A stretch of 45,832 nucleotides of DNA, from assembly GCF_004349055.1 (NCBI RefSeq), contig NZ_SMKX01000061.1, forward strand, positions 1 through 45,832, given 5' to 3'. Under the pieces are notes generated by a model, which was not told the DNA's origin, searched no databases, and saw nothing but the letters and a program-made list of their open reading frames with translations. This document shows positions 38,885-45,832 of this stretch, piece by piece. Within the stretch, counting starts at the first letter, position 1. Each line of letters begins with the position of its first letter. The position numbers and the translations under genes were made by a program. This stretch comes from Kribbella antibiotica (GTDB lineage: Bacteria > Actinomycetota > Actinomycetes > Propionibacteriales > Kribbellaceae).

Positions 38885-39723
38885 GATGCCACCAGCGCGA
38901 GGTAGGTGTCCTCGAGCGAGGCTCGGCGGACTTCCAGTTCGCGGAGCTCTGCGCCGTACTGGCTGAAAAGGCCGCGGACGAACTCGGTCGAGTCTGTTGT
39001 CTTCTTGCGGAAGCTCTGGCCGTCCACGCTCCAGCGGACCTCGTCTTCACCGGCGATCGCGGCGGTCAGCTGAGCCGGCGTGCCGGCGGCGACGATCCGG
39101 CCCGCGGTGAGGATCAGGATCCGGTCGGCGAGCCGGCTGGCCTCATCGAGGTCGTGGGTGGTGAGCAGGATCGTCGTCCCGTACTCCCTCGCGAGCCGGC
39201 CGACCAGCTCGTGGAACTCACGCCGTGCCTCCGGATCGAACCCGGTCGTCGGCTCGTCGAGGAAGAGCAGTTCAGGCCGCCCGACGATCCCGATCGCCAC
39301 GTCGAGCCGCCGCCGCTGGCCACCCGACAGCATCCGGACCTTCTTGCCCGCACTCTCGGTCAGCCCGACCGCCGCAAGCAGTTCGCCGGTCGGCCACGGC
39401 TGCTTGTACGGCGTGTAGTAGCTGCCGAGATGTCCCAGCAGCTCACCGACTCGCCAGTTGCCGTGGTCTCGCCATGACTGCAGCACGATCCCGACTCGCG
39501 CGCGCCAGGTCTCATCGGCATCCGCGGGATCGAGGCCGAGCACCTCGACCTGGCCGGCCGAGCGAAGCCGGAAACCTTCGAGGATCTCGATCGTCGTGCT
39601 CTTCCCGGCACCATTCGGTCCGAGCAGCGTGAGCACCTCCCCCGCCCGGGCGTCGAACGACACCTCGTGCAGCACTTCGACTTCGCCGTACTGCATCCGC
39701 AGCCCATCAACTGTCAGCACCAT
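38881..39723 (-). CDS. ABC transporter ATPase (DrrA-like)
   Basis: 280 residues. Walker A GPNGAGKST, Q-loop VLQSWRDHG, signature LSGGQRRRLDVAIG, Walker B LLFLDEPTTGFD and the H-loop TTHDLDEA are intact. The C-terminal region (VRWSVDGQSF, SLEDTYLAL) is typical of DrrA-like export ATPases. It pairs with the permease gene that follows. It is divergent from the second fusion regulator, whose operator candidates sit in the 109-nt gap. Confidence 0.92.
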   Translation of the reverse strand: MVLTVDGLRMQYGEVEVLHEVSFDARAGEVLTLLGPNGAGKSTTIEILEGFRLRSAGQVEVLGLDPADADETWRARVGIVLQSWRDHGNWRVGELLGHLGSYYTPYKQPWPTGELLAAVGLTESAGKKVRMLSGGQRRRLDVAIGIVGRPELLFLDEPTTGFDPEARREFHELVGRLAREYGTTILLTTHDLDEASRLADRILILTAGRIVAAGTPAQLTAAIAGEDEVRWSVDGQSFRKKTTDSTEFVRGLFSQYGAELRELEVRRASLEDTYLALVAS

Positions 39724-39730
39724 GGCTGCG

Positions 39731-39762
39731 AAGCTACGTAGCTTTCAGTCCCATGGAAAGCT
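39731..39762. promoter_or_regulatory. overlapping palindromes ahead of the ABC genes
   Basis: AAGCTACGTAGCTT (39731-39744) is a perfect 14-bp palindrome. AGCTTTC (39740-39746) also pairs with GAAAGCT (39756-39762). Both lie within 40 nt upstream of the ATPase start and may be operator sites. Confidence 0.5.
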
Positions 39763-39778
39763 CAATTAGGTGAATCTG

Positions 39779-39817
39779 TGCAATGATCTGAAAGCGAACG
39801 CACTGATATTGCAATGA
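39779..39817. promoter_or_regulatory. two TGCAATGA sites ahead of the second fusion regulator
   Basis: TGCAATGA at 39779-39786 and TTGCAATGA at 39809-39817, followed by CTGA or TTGA in each case. The same core, in inverted orientation, is repeated ahead of the paralogous regulator (5499-5545). Likely recognised by the regulator itself. Confidence 0.6.
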
Positions 39818-39832
39818 CTTGAGGATGAATCC

Positions 39833-40666
39833 ATGCCCGGTGGCCGATTGACCCAGCAGGAGCGGCGCGCGATCGCGGCCGGTCTCACCGACGGCTTCGG
39901 GTACGCCGAGATCGCCCGCAGGCTTGATCGCCCGACCTCGACCATCAGCCGCGAGGTCGCGCGCAACGGCGGGAGTCGCGGCTACCGCGCCGACCATGCG
40001 CACTACGCCACCTCCTCGCGCGCCCGGCGCGGACGGCCTGCGGTGGAGCGCCAGCCGAACGACAGCGATCAGTACGCCGAGAAGTTCGCCGCGATCATGG
40101 TCGACGGCGGGCTCCCGCGGATGGCCGCGCGGGTGCTGGCCCGGCTCTATACCGCCGACAGTCCCAGTCTGACCGCGGCCCAACTCGTGCATTCGCTGCA
40201 GGTCAGTCCGGCGTCGATCTCGAAGGCGATCGGCTACTTGGAGCAGGTGGGGATGCTGCATCGCGAGCCCGATCCGCGGCGGCGCCTCCAGCACTATGTG
40301 ATGGCCGAGGACGTGTGGCAGAAGGCGTGGCAGGTGAGTTCGCGGACCAACCTGAGCTGGGCTGACACGGCGGCCGAAGGTGCTGAGTTGTTCGGGGACA
40401 GTCCGGCCGGGCGACGGCTCGCGCAGATGGCGGACTTCTTCCAGCAGCTCGCCGACGATATGAACGGCGGTCCCGGTTTCGAGGTCATCGACGACGCGCT
40501 GACAGTTCTCGCCGCTTATCGGGAGGCAGGTCGGGTCATCGGCCCTGACCGGGTGGCCGCCGTACTGGAGTGGCCGGTTGACCGGGTGAAGGCCGCGCTC
40601 GAGCTGGCGACAGCTACTCGGCTGACGCCTTCGCAACGAGCAGACCTCGCAGTAGCCGCGGAGTGA
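39833..40666 (+). CDS. fusion regulator: transposase-like HTH plus MarR/GbsR winged helix, second copy
   Basis: 277 residues. The N-terminus MPGGRLTQQERRAIAAGLTD, then YAEIARRLDRPTSTISREVARNGGSRGYRADHA, is close to that of 4714-5439 and to IS30-type HTH_38 domains. The winged helix follows at about 85-165 (GLPRMAARVLARLYTADSPS, LTAAQLVHSLQVSPASISKAI, EQVGMLHREPDPRRRLQHY). It has about 40 extra residues at the C-terminus that look like another short helical module (VIGPDRVAAVLEWPVDRVKAALE). It is divergent from the ABC export genes and probably represses them (inference). Its 3' end overlaps the convergent flavoprotein gene by 53 bp. Confidence 0.84.
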   Translation: MPGGRLTQQERRAIAAGLTDGFGYAEIARRLDRPTSTISREVARNGGSRGYRADHAHYATSSRARRGRPAVERQPNDSDQYAEKFAAIMVDGGLPRMAARVLARLYTADSPSLTAAQLVHSLQVSPASISKAIGYLEQVGMLHREPDPRRRLQHYVMAEDVWQKAWQVSSRTNLSWADTAAEGAELFGDSPAGRRLAQMADFFQQLADDMNGGPGFEVIDDALTVLAAYREAGRVIGPDRVAAVLEWPVDRVKAALELATATRLTPSQRADLAVAAE

Positions 40667-41714
40667 TCGCGCCCTCGGCCAGGCCGAGCTCGACGAGGTC
40701 GTCGAAGACCGCTTGATCGGCCGCGGCCGCGCGGATTCCGCGAGTGAGGACGTGCGGCGAGTTGGTCAGGTACGCCGTCAGCGCCGTATGGCGGATGTGC
40801 CGGCCGAGGAGTTTCCGCACGCTGCGGTTGTAGCGGCGACTGGCGTCAGATTCGTTGCTACGGAGGGATTCCGCGACTGCGCGACCGGCGAGCAGGCCGG
40901 TGGCGATCGCGTAGTAGATGCCTTCACCGGTCATCGGGTTGATCAGACCGGCCGCGTCACCGGCGAGCAGCACCGGTCCCTTGGGCGGTCGCCAGGACCA
41001 ACTGGTCAGTGGGAGGTGGTGGCCCTGCCATTCGCCGCCACCGGCTGTTGCACCGGGAAGGAGTGCGTCGAGGTGGGCGAGCAGGTCGGCGCGGGTCGGA
41101 TGCGGACGTCCGTCCGCGAGGCGTTCGCCGTACCCGACGTTGGACCAGCCGTCACCACGATCGAAGGACCACGCGTACGACGGTTGCCGGCCGGCGCCGT
41201 ACGCGATCACCTGGCTGGCGGATCGCGCCGGCGGGGTGGGCGCGTAGCCGCGCATCGCGAAGGCAACCGGGCCCGAGGGAGCACCGAGCTCGCGGCGGAC
41301 GACGGAGTGAGCGCCATCGGCACCAATGATGAACCTGCCGTCCAACTCTTCCAGCCCTCGGACGCGTCGGCGCTCGAGCTGCGCACCCGCCTGTTGAGCG
41401 GCCAGCACCAGGCGTTGGTCGAAGACTTCGCGCGGGACAACCCAGTTCGGCCGGGCCATATCGCGCTCGACCCCGACGGCTCCGTTGGTCAGAACGAAGC
41501 GTCGTACCGGGGTCCAGTCGTCGACCAGCCCGGTGACACCGACCGCGGCGAGCAGGTCGAAGACGTGCGGGGCGATCCCGTCGCCGCAGGTCTTGTCGCG
41601 GGGGAAGTCGTGGCGGTCGAGCAGTAGTACAGACAGCTTGGGGTCGACCGCGAGCGCGCCCAGGGCGGCGGCAGCTCCGGCCGGTCCAGCGCCGACGATC
41701 ACCAGGTCCCACAC
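40614..41714 (-). CDS. geranylgeranyl-reductase-type FAD oxidoreductase
   Basis: 366 residues. FAD-binding motif VIVGAGPAGAAAALGAL at the start, then DKTCGDGIAPHVFDLL, a signature of the geranylgeranyl reductase family, FIIGADGAHSVVRREL, and LLAGDAAGLINPMTGEGIYYAIATG, the second FAD motif. Members reduce prenyl chains in menaquinone or lipids, or hydroxylate small aromatics. Substrate not evident. It overlaps the convergent regulator gene by 53 bp, the longest such overlap in the window. Confidence 0.9.
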   Translation of the reverse strand: MWDLVIVGAGPAGAAAALGALAVDPKLSVLLLDRHDFPRDKTCGDGIAPHVFDLLAAVGVTGLVDDWTPVRRFVLTNGAVGVERDMARPNWVVPREVFDQRLVLAAQQAGAQLERRRVRGLEELDGRFIIGADGAHSVVRRELGAPSGPVAFAMRGYAPTPPARSASQVIAYGAGRQPSYAWSFDRGDGWSNVGYGERLADGRPHPTRADLLAHLDALLPGATAGGGEWQGHHLPLTSWSWRPPKGPVLLAGDAAGLINPMTGEGIYYAIATGLLAGRAVAESLRSNESDASRRYNRSVRKLLGRHIRHTALTAYLTNSPHVLTRGIRAAAADQAVFDDLVELGLAEGAITPRLLRGLLVAKASAE

Positions 41715-41800
41715 ACCGCACAGTGTCGCATTGGTCTAGTGACGGTTCGAGGCTGTTCGAACAGGTTCTCGCCGTGCGGTCGGCGGGTGACGATCGAGGC

Positions 41801-43417
41801 ATGAGAATCCGCCTCCTCACGACCGCCGTGCTGCTGCTCGGGGCAACCCTGGTCGCTCCCAGCACCGCCCAGGCCCGGGACCTCCAGATCTTTCAGACCG
41901 AAAGCGTTGCGAACGGTCCCGTTTCGCGGCAGGAGATGCTGCTGCGCACGGCGTCGTGGATCCGCGACAAGGTTCCGTACAGCCAGGACAACAGCACTCC
42001 CCATGTGAACGAGTTCGGCAGCTACCGCCGCGACTGCTCGGGCTACCTGTCGATGGCCTGGCACCTGAGCAGCTCACTCAGTACGGCGACGCTGCCGTCA
42101 GTGATGCATCAGATCACGTACGACGACCTCCAGCCGGGCGACGCGTTGTTGCGGCGATCGGGCGGGGTGAACCACACCGGCATGTTCATCCGGTGGGAGG
42201 ACACGGCGCGGACGAAGCCGATCATTCGCGAGGAGTACCAGACCGGCCGGATCGCGGAGGAGCGGCCGTGGTCGAACAGCTACCTGAAGACCTTCACGCC
42301 GTACCGGTACAACAAGGTGGTCGGGGCGACCCCGAGCCCGGTGTCGTCGATCGGTCAGGACGTGACCGGGCGGCTGATGCGGTTCGAGGCGACGGCGGAT
42401 GGAGCGGTCCAGCTGTCCGAGCAGACCGGTCCGGCGTCGACCAGCTGGCAGGTCGGGACGATCGATCCGCCGGGCGGCGTCGTACCGGGGGTGGCTGTTG
42501 CGACAGCCGCCGACTCGATCGGGCGGGCTTACTACTTCGCGCGGACGCCGAACAACAAGCTGCGGGTCGGTTGGGAGAACAGCCCGGGTTCGGGACCGTG
42601 GCTGTCGGCAACGATCGAGCCGACGACCGATCTGGAGAGCATCGAGACCGTCCAGCCGGTCGGCCGCCCCACCGCGGTGATCGATGCCCGCGGCAAGTTG
42701 ACGTACTTCGTCCGGACCAGCGACGGCCGGCTGTTCCACGGCTGGCAGGACCAGCCCGGCAGCGCGACCTGGCACGCAACCATCATTCGCGACAGCGCCG
42801 GCCAGGCCGTTCAGCTCGATGGTGATCCGATGGTTTCGCAGGATGTGCTCGGCCGGGTCGCGTTCCTGGCGCGCACCTCTGACGGCAAGCTCTTGTACGG
42901 ACGGCAGGCCGCGCCGGGCACCGGCCCGTGGGTCGTCAGCACGCTCGCGGCGACAGGCATCGTCGGCAACCCGTCGGTCGGGCTCGATGTGTCCGGCAAG
43001 CTCGTCTACTTCGCTCGCGGTACTGACGGCAAGTTGCAGCACGGCTGGCAGTCGACTCCTGGTGCGGACACGTGGCAGTCGACCGTCGTACCGGCGACCA
43101 CCGACACCGACGGCGTCGAGACTGTGCAGCTCGCCGGCGACCCGGTGGTCAGCCTAGACAACAGCGGCAAGCTCACGTACTTCGTGCGGACCACCGACAA
43201 CCGCATCCTGCACGGCTGGCAGGACATGCCCGGCTCCGACCCGTGGCACGCGACGATCATCCGCGATGCCGCCAGCAACCAGGCCGCACCGGCTGCGGTC
43301 GACCCAGCCCTCTCCACCGACTCGGCCGGCAAACTCGTCGTACTGCTGCAGAGCACTTGGCTCTACCAGCACGCTCCCGGCACCGGCCCCTGGCACTTAG
43401 GGGCAATCTCCGGGTAG
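41801..43417 (+). CDS. exported NlpC/P60-like protein with a seven-repeat propeller
   Basis: 538 residues. Signal peptide 1-25 (cleavage near AQA). An NlpC/P60-like domain at about 40-165 has catalytic Cys79 in RRDCSGYLSMAW and His125 in VNHTGMF, plus GDALLRRSGG. From about residue 185, seven repeats of about 45 residues follow the pattern (L/A)xYFxRTxDGxLxxGWQxxPGxxxW, as in PLL-like lectin propellers. It could cut peptidoglycan peptides or a related amide while held to glycans. The ATG follows GAGG; a longer upstream frame has no signal. It is divergent from the flavoprotein gene. Confidence 0.83.
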   Translation: MRIRLLTTAVLLLGATLVAPSTAQARDLQIFQTESVANGPVSRQEMLLRTASWIRDKVPYSQDNSTPHVNEFGSYRRDCSGYLSMAWHLSSSLSTATLPSVMHQITYDDLQPGDALLRRSGGVNHTGMFIRWEDTARTKPIIREEYQTGRIAEERPWSNSYLKTFTPYRYNKVVGATPSPVSSIGQDVTGRLMRFEATADGAVQLSEQTGPASTSWQVGTIDPPGGVVPGVAVATAADSIGRAYYFARTPNNKLRVGWENSPGSGPWLSATIEPTTDLESIETVQPVGRPTAVIDARGKLTYFVRTSDGRLFHGWQDQPGSATWHATIIRDSAGQAVQLDGDPMVSQDVLGRVAFLARTSDGKLLYGRQAAPGTGPWVVSTLAATGIVGNPSVGLDVSGKLVYFARGTDGKLQHGWQSTPGADTWQSTVVPATTDTDGVETVQLAGDPVVSLDNSGKLTYFVRTTDNRILHGWQDMPGSDPWHATIIRDAASNQAAPAAVDPALSTDSAGKLVVLLQSTWLYQHAPGTGPWHLGAISG

Positions 43418-43449
43418 CGCAAGCACTACCTCGATCGGGGTCCTTGGGC

Positions 43450-43488
43450 CACTGCCGATGTATGAGCTCAGCTCTAGCGTCGGCAGTG
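43450..43488 (+). promoter_or_regulatory. stem-loop in the leader of the TAP-like hydrolase
   Basis: CACTGCCGA (43450-43458) and TCGGCAGTG (43480-43488) pair perfectly over a 21-nt loop. It ends just before the GGAGG ribosome site of the next gene, so it may be a terminator for the upstream gene or affect initiation. Confidence 0.45.
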
Positions 43489-43505
43489 ACTTGAAGGAGG
43501 GGACG

Positions 43506-44963
43506 ATGAAACTACTGCTGGCCCTGGCGCTCCTGGGTGCGTCGACCAGTACGACGGCAGTCGCCGCACCGGCCGCGATTTCGTGGCATCAGTGCGCGCT
43601 GAACGCCGCCGACGAAGAGGGCAAGGCACTCGACGACGCGGGCGCGCAGTGTGGGGAGCTGCAGGTCCCGCTCGACTACACCCGGCCGAACGGGCCGAAA
43701 ATCACCTTGGCGATGTCGCGGCTCAAGGCGACCGGCAATCGCATCGGCACGCTCGTGCTCAACAACGGCGGCCCGGGTGGGCCCAGCCTGAGCGCGGCGC
43801 TGGAGCGGCCGATCTTGAAGACGGTCGGCGAGCGGTACGACCAGATCGGACTCGACCCGCGATTCGTCGGCCGCAGTACGCCGATCGACTGCAAGCTGCC
43901 GTTCGCCGCCTGGCCATGGGCAGCCGGTACGACGCGTGCGTCGTTCGCTCGCAGTGTGGAGATCCAGGCCGATGTCGCCAAGCGCTGCACGGCGGAGGCC
44001 GGTTCGGTGCTGCAGTACATCAACACGCGGAACACCGCACGGGACATGGACCAGGTACGGATCGCTCTTGGCGAGCAGAAGATCTCCTACCTCGGCTACT
44101 CCTATGGGACCTACCTCGGCGCGGTGTACCTGCAGATGTTCCCGGGGCGGACCGATCGGGTCGTCCTGGACGGTCCTGTGAACCCGACGACGTACGGACC
44201 GCGGCTCATTCGGCATGTGGGTCCGCAGAACGAGGACAACCTCCGAGCGTGGGCGACCTGGACGGCCGCGCACAACTCGACGTACGGGCTGGGCTCGACC
44301 ACGCGTCAGGTGATGGCGTCGGTCGACCTGATCTATCGGCATGTCGCGACCAAGGATCTGCAGATCGGGACCCACAAGGTCGGCGAAGGGCTGCTGCCCA
44401 TCCTGTTCTGGGCGTCACTCAACGACGATCGGGATGCGGGCCGGGCCGATGCCGCAGCCATCATCCAGCTCCTGCGGAAGGCCGTCGACGGTCCGGTCGA
44501 GCCCGACGAGAATCTCGGTGGCTTCCTCGACGCGGTCTTGGCCCCCGCGATGTCGCAGCCGATCAGTGCCCAGACCGCGATCGCCTGTGGCGACCGCACG
44601 GCACCGAGCGACCCGAAGGTGTACTGGCGCGACATCCAGGCGCACCGCGCCAGCGAGCCGCACTTCGGCACGCTGACTCGTGGCATCTCGCCGTGTGCGT
44701 TCTGGCCGGTGCAGCCGCAGGAGGCCCCGACCAAGCTCGCGAACTCCGAGCGCGCGCTGATCGTCGCGGGTGAGTACGACCCGCGGACACTCCACGAGAA
44801 CGCCGCCGTCCTGCAGCAGGGCATTCGTGGTGCGCGTGTGCTGACCGTCGCCGGTGCACGCAAGCACGGGATCTTCGGTGAGTACGACAACGCGTGCGCC
44901 AACCAGAAGGTCGTGTCCTATCTGTTCAGCGGCAACCTGCCCGCTGGCGACCAGACCTGCTAG
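43506..44963 (+). CDS. exported alpha/beta hydrolase, tripeptidyl aminopeptidase type
   Basis: 485 residues. Signal peptide about 1-21. CGELQVPLDYTRP is the usual entry to this family. The oxyanion motif is LNNGGPGGPS, with Asn where most members have Pro-Gly residues; the nucleophile lies in YLGYSYGTYLGAVY. The C-terminal TAP domain has LIVAGEYDPRTLHENA (Asp) and GARKHGIFGE (His). This matches secreted Streptomyces-type tripeptidyl aminopeptidases. Start chosen at the Met behind GAAGGAGGGG. Its stop overlaps the convergent gene by 4 bp. Confidence 0.88.
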   Translation: MKLLLALALLGASTSTTAVAAPAAISWHQCALNAADEEGKALDDAGAQCGELQVPLDYTRPNGPKITLAMSRLKATGNRIGTLVLNNGGPGGPSLSAALERPILKTVGERYDQIGLDPRFVGRSTPIDCKLPFAAWPWAAGTTRASFARSVEIQADVAKRCTAEAGSVLQYINTRNTARDMDQVRIALGEQKISYLGYSYGTYLGAVYLQMFPGRTDRVVLDGPVNPTTYGPRLIRHVGPQNEDNLRAWATWTAAHNSTYGLGSTTRQVMASVDLIYRHVATKDLQIGTHKVGEGLLPILFWASLNDDRDAGRADAAAIIQLLRKAVDGPVEPDENLGGFLDAVLAPAMSQPISAQTAIACGDRTAPSDPKVYWRDIQAHRASEPHFGTLTRGISPCAFWPVQPQEAPTKLANSERALIVAGEYDPRTLHENAAVLQQGIRGARVLTVAGARKHGIFGEYDNACANQKVVSYLFSGNLPAGDQTC

Positions 44964-45742
44964 TAGCCGGGTCGCTTGCCAGGCCTATTAATACGACGAG
45001 GCGCCGTACGGCGTGAGCGGGGTGCCAGGCGGTCTGCGTGGCCCCCGCCGGTCGGGGCGGTCGGGGTGACGGGCCTGGCCTCATCCAGGTCGACCACCTT
45101 GGGTGTCGGCGGGACGAAGAGCGGGATGGTCCGTTCCTCCGCTGGCGGAGGCGGTGGCGGGGTCGGTGCTCGGGGCGCTTCAGCCCGGGCGGCCGACTCC
45201 TTACTTACTCTGGGCGCGGATGCCACGGCGACCGCAGCCACGGGGGGCCGGACTGCGCGGCGGGGGAGCTTGGTCTGCAGCTCGATCCCGAGCGCGTCGA
45301 TCAGGCGGCTCCAGGCGGCGATCACGAAGGCGACCGCGAAGATCGTGCAGCCCGCGAACAAGACCGCCCGGAAGCCGGCGCCCCAGTCCGACGGGCTGGT
45401 GCGGGTCATCGCCGAGAGCATCGCCACGATGACCGCGTTCGCGATGCCGACGGCTACCGCCATACCGACTGTTCTTAGTAGTACGCGCCGCTCGAGACCG
45501 ACGTCATCAGCTGCGGCCACCAGTCCGGCGATCAGCCCAGCCAGAACCGGCACTGTATAGACAAGCGCCAGCGTCAGCCCTGGGCTCGCCACCAGGTAGA
45601 AGACGTCGAAGACCAGCGCGGTCCCGGTCAGCGCAGCCGCGAAGCACACCACCATCGGCGGATATGCCCGCACGATGGCGACCGCATCCGCAGGCACCGT
45701 CCTGATCAACGCCAAACCACCGCTCCATCCGCTCTCCCCCAT
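44960..45742 (-). CDS. membrane protein with a Pro-rich cytoplasmic tail
   Basis: 260 residues. About four hydrophobic segments lie between residues 28 and 147 (MVVCFAAALTGTALVFDVFYL, LTLALVYTVPVLAGLIAGLV, VGMAVAVGIANAVIVAMLS, AVLFAGCTIFAVAFVIAAW). The last 90 residues are low-complexity, rich in Ala, Pro and Arg, with a run of six Pro. I do not recognise the family. It converges on the TAP-like hydrolase gene. Nothing further is visible in the remaining 90 nt of the window. Confidence 0.7.
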   Translation of the reverse strand: MGESGWSGGLALIRTVPADAVAIVRAYPPMVVCFAAALTGTALVFDVFYLVASPGLTLALVYTVPVLAGLIAGLVAAADDVGLERRVLLRTVGMAVAVGIANAVIVAMLSAMTRTSPSDWGAGFRAVLFAGCTIFAVAFVIAAWSRLIDALGIELQTKLPRRAVRPPVAAVAVASAPRVSKESAARAEAPRAPTPPPPPPAEERTIPLFVPPTPKVVDLDEARPVTPTAPTGGGHADRLAPRSRRTAPRRINRPGKRPGY

Positions 45743-45832
45743 TGTGCCGCTTCGGCACCCTCACTCCTCCCCAACGACCCCAGGCGAGTCGAGTCATGCG
45801 CCGGCTCCACCCAGCCACCCGCCCACTCGCCC

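Noticed and set aside
41753..41764. CTGTTCGAACAG ahead of the NlpC-like gene as a LexA (SOS) box.
   Set aside because: It is a perfect palindrome, but the spacing and order of GAAC and GTTC do not match the GAAC-N4-GTTC SOS consensus.
1..45832. CRISPR arrays, tRNA and rRNA genes, phage genes.
   Set aside because: I saw no regularly spaced repeats, no tRNA-like T-loop with matching acceptor stem, no rRNA and no phage structural genes. Short hairpins found were explained as terminators or operators.

Overview
The window comes from a high-GC (about two thirds G+C) actinobacterium. Almost every gene ends its codons in G or C, many starts are GTG, and neighbouring genes often overlap at ATGA or TGATG junctions. 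Secreted Tat and Sec proteins, Streptomyces-type PHO boxes and the dense mix of regulators and hydrolases suggest a soil genus. Kribbella or a relative in Propionibacteriales is my guess, inferred from style only.

Left part (1-20235): the right end of an IS3-type element. Next is a coupled pair on the minus strand (exported chorismate mutase, M55 D-aminopeptidase), then an ABC exporter divergent from a truncated MarR gene, and a DUF1345 membrane protein. A transposase-like HTH/MarR fusion regulator is divergent from an alpha/beta hydrolase gene. A Tat-exported esterase faces a TetR gene across two palindromes. These are followed by a DinB-like gene coupled to an esterase gene, the methionine pair metY-metX, a Gfo/Idh/MocA oxidoreductase, a GT1 glycosyltransferase, an AIM24 protein, an SGNH hydrolase, a GNAT enzyme, a Tat-exported PAF-acetylhydrolase-like protein, and a marR-MFS operon behind a perfect 28-bp palindrome.

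Middle part (20236-25885): about 1 kb without a convincing gene, bracketed by inverted imperfect repeats of about 160 bp. Then a tightly overlapping minus-strand operon: acetoacetate decarboxylase, 3-hydroxyacyl-CoA dehydrogenase-like, class III CoA transferase, aldehyde dehydrogenase. It looks like a short-chain beta-keto/hydroxy acid pathway.

Phosphatase island (25886-36485): five tandem paralogues of an exported purple-acid-phosphatase-like enzyme (signal peptide, discoidin domain, FN3 domain, metallophosphoesterase), all on the minus strand. An MFS transporter and an exported beta-propeller-like protein sit inside the array. The two upstream promoter regions are near copies of each other. 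Each has a direct repeat matching the PHO box (7-mer units exactly 11 nt apart) and a long palindrome. Two of the terminators are also near copies. I read this as a phosphate-scavenging locus grown by duplication. A LacI-family regulator gene lies just upstream.

Right part (36512-45832): the LacI gene, a small membrane protein, an ABC-2 drug-export-type pair divergent from a second transposase-HTH/MarR fusion regulator, a geranylgeranyl-reductase-type flavoprotein, an exported NlpC/P60-like protein with a seven-repeat propeller, an exported tripeptidyl-aminopeptidase-like hydrolase and a membrane protein with a Pro-rich tail.

The most interesting points are: the two fusion regulators and the TGCAATGA word in front of both divergent gene pairs; the PHO-box-driven phosphatase array; the inverted-repeat element at 20267-21272; and strong over-use of the heptamer GTACGGC across the window.
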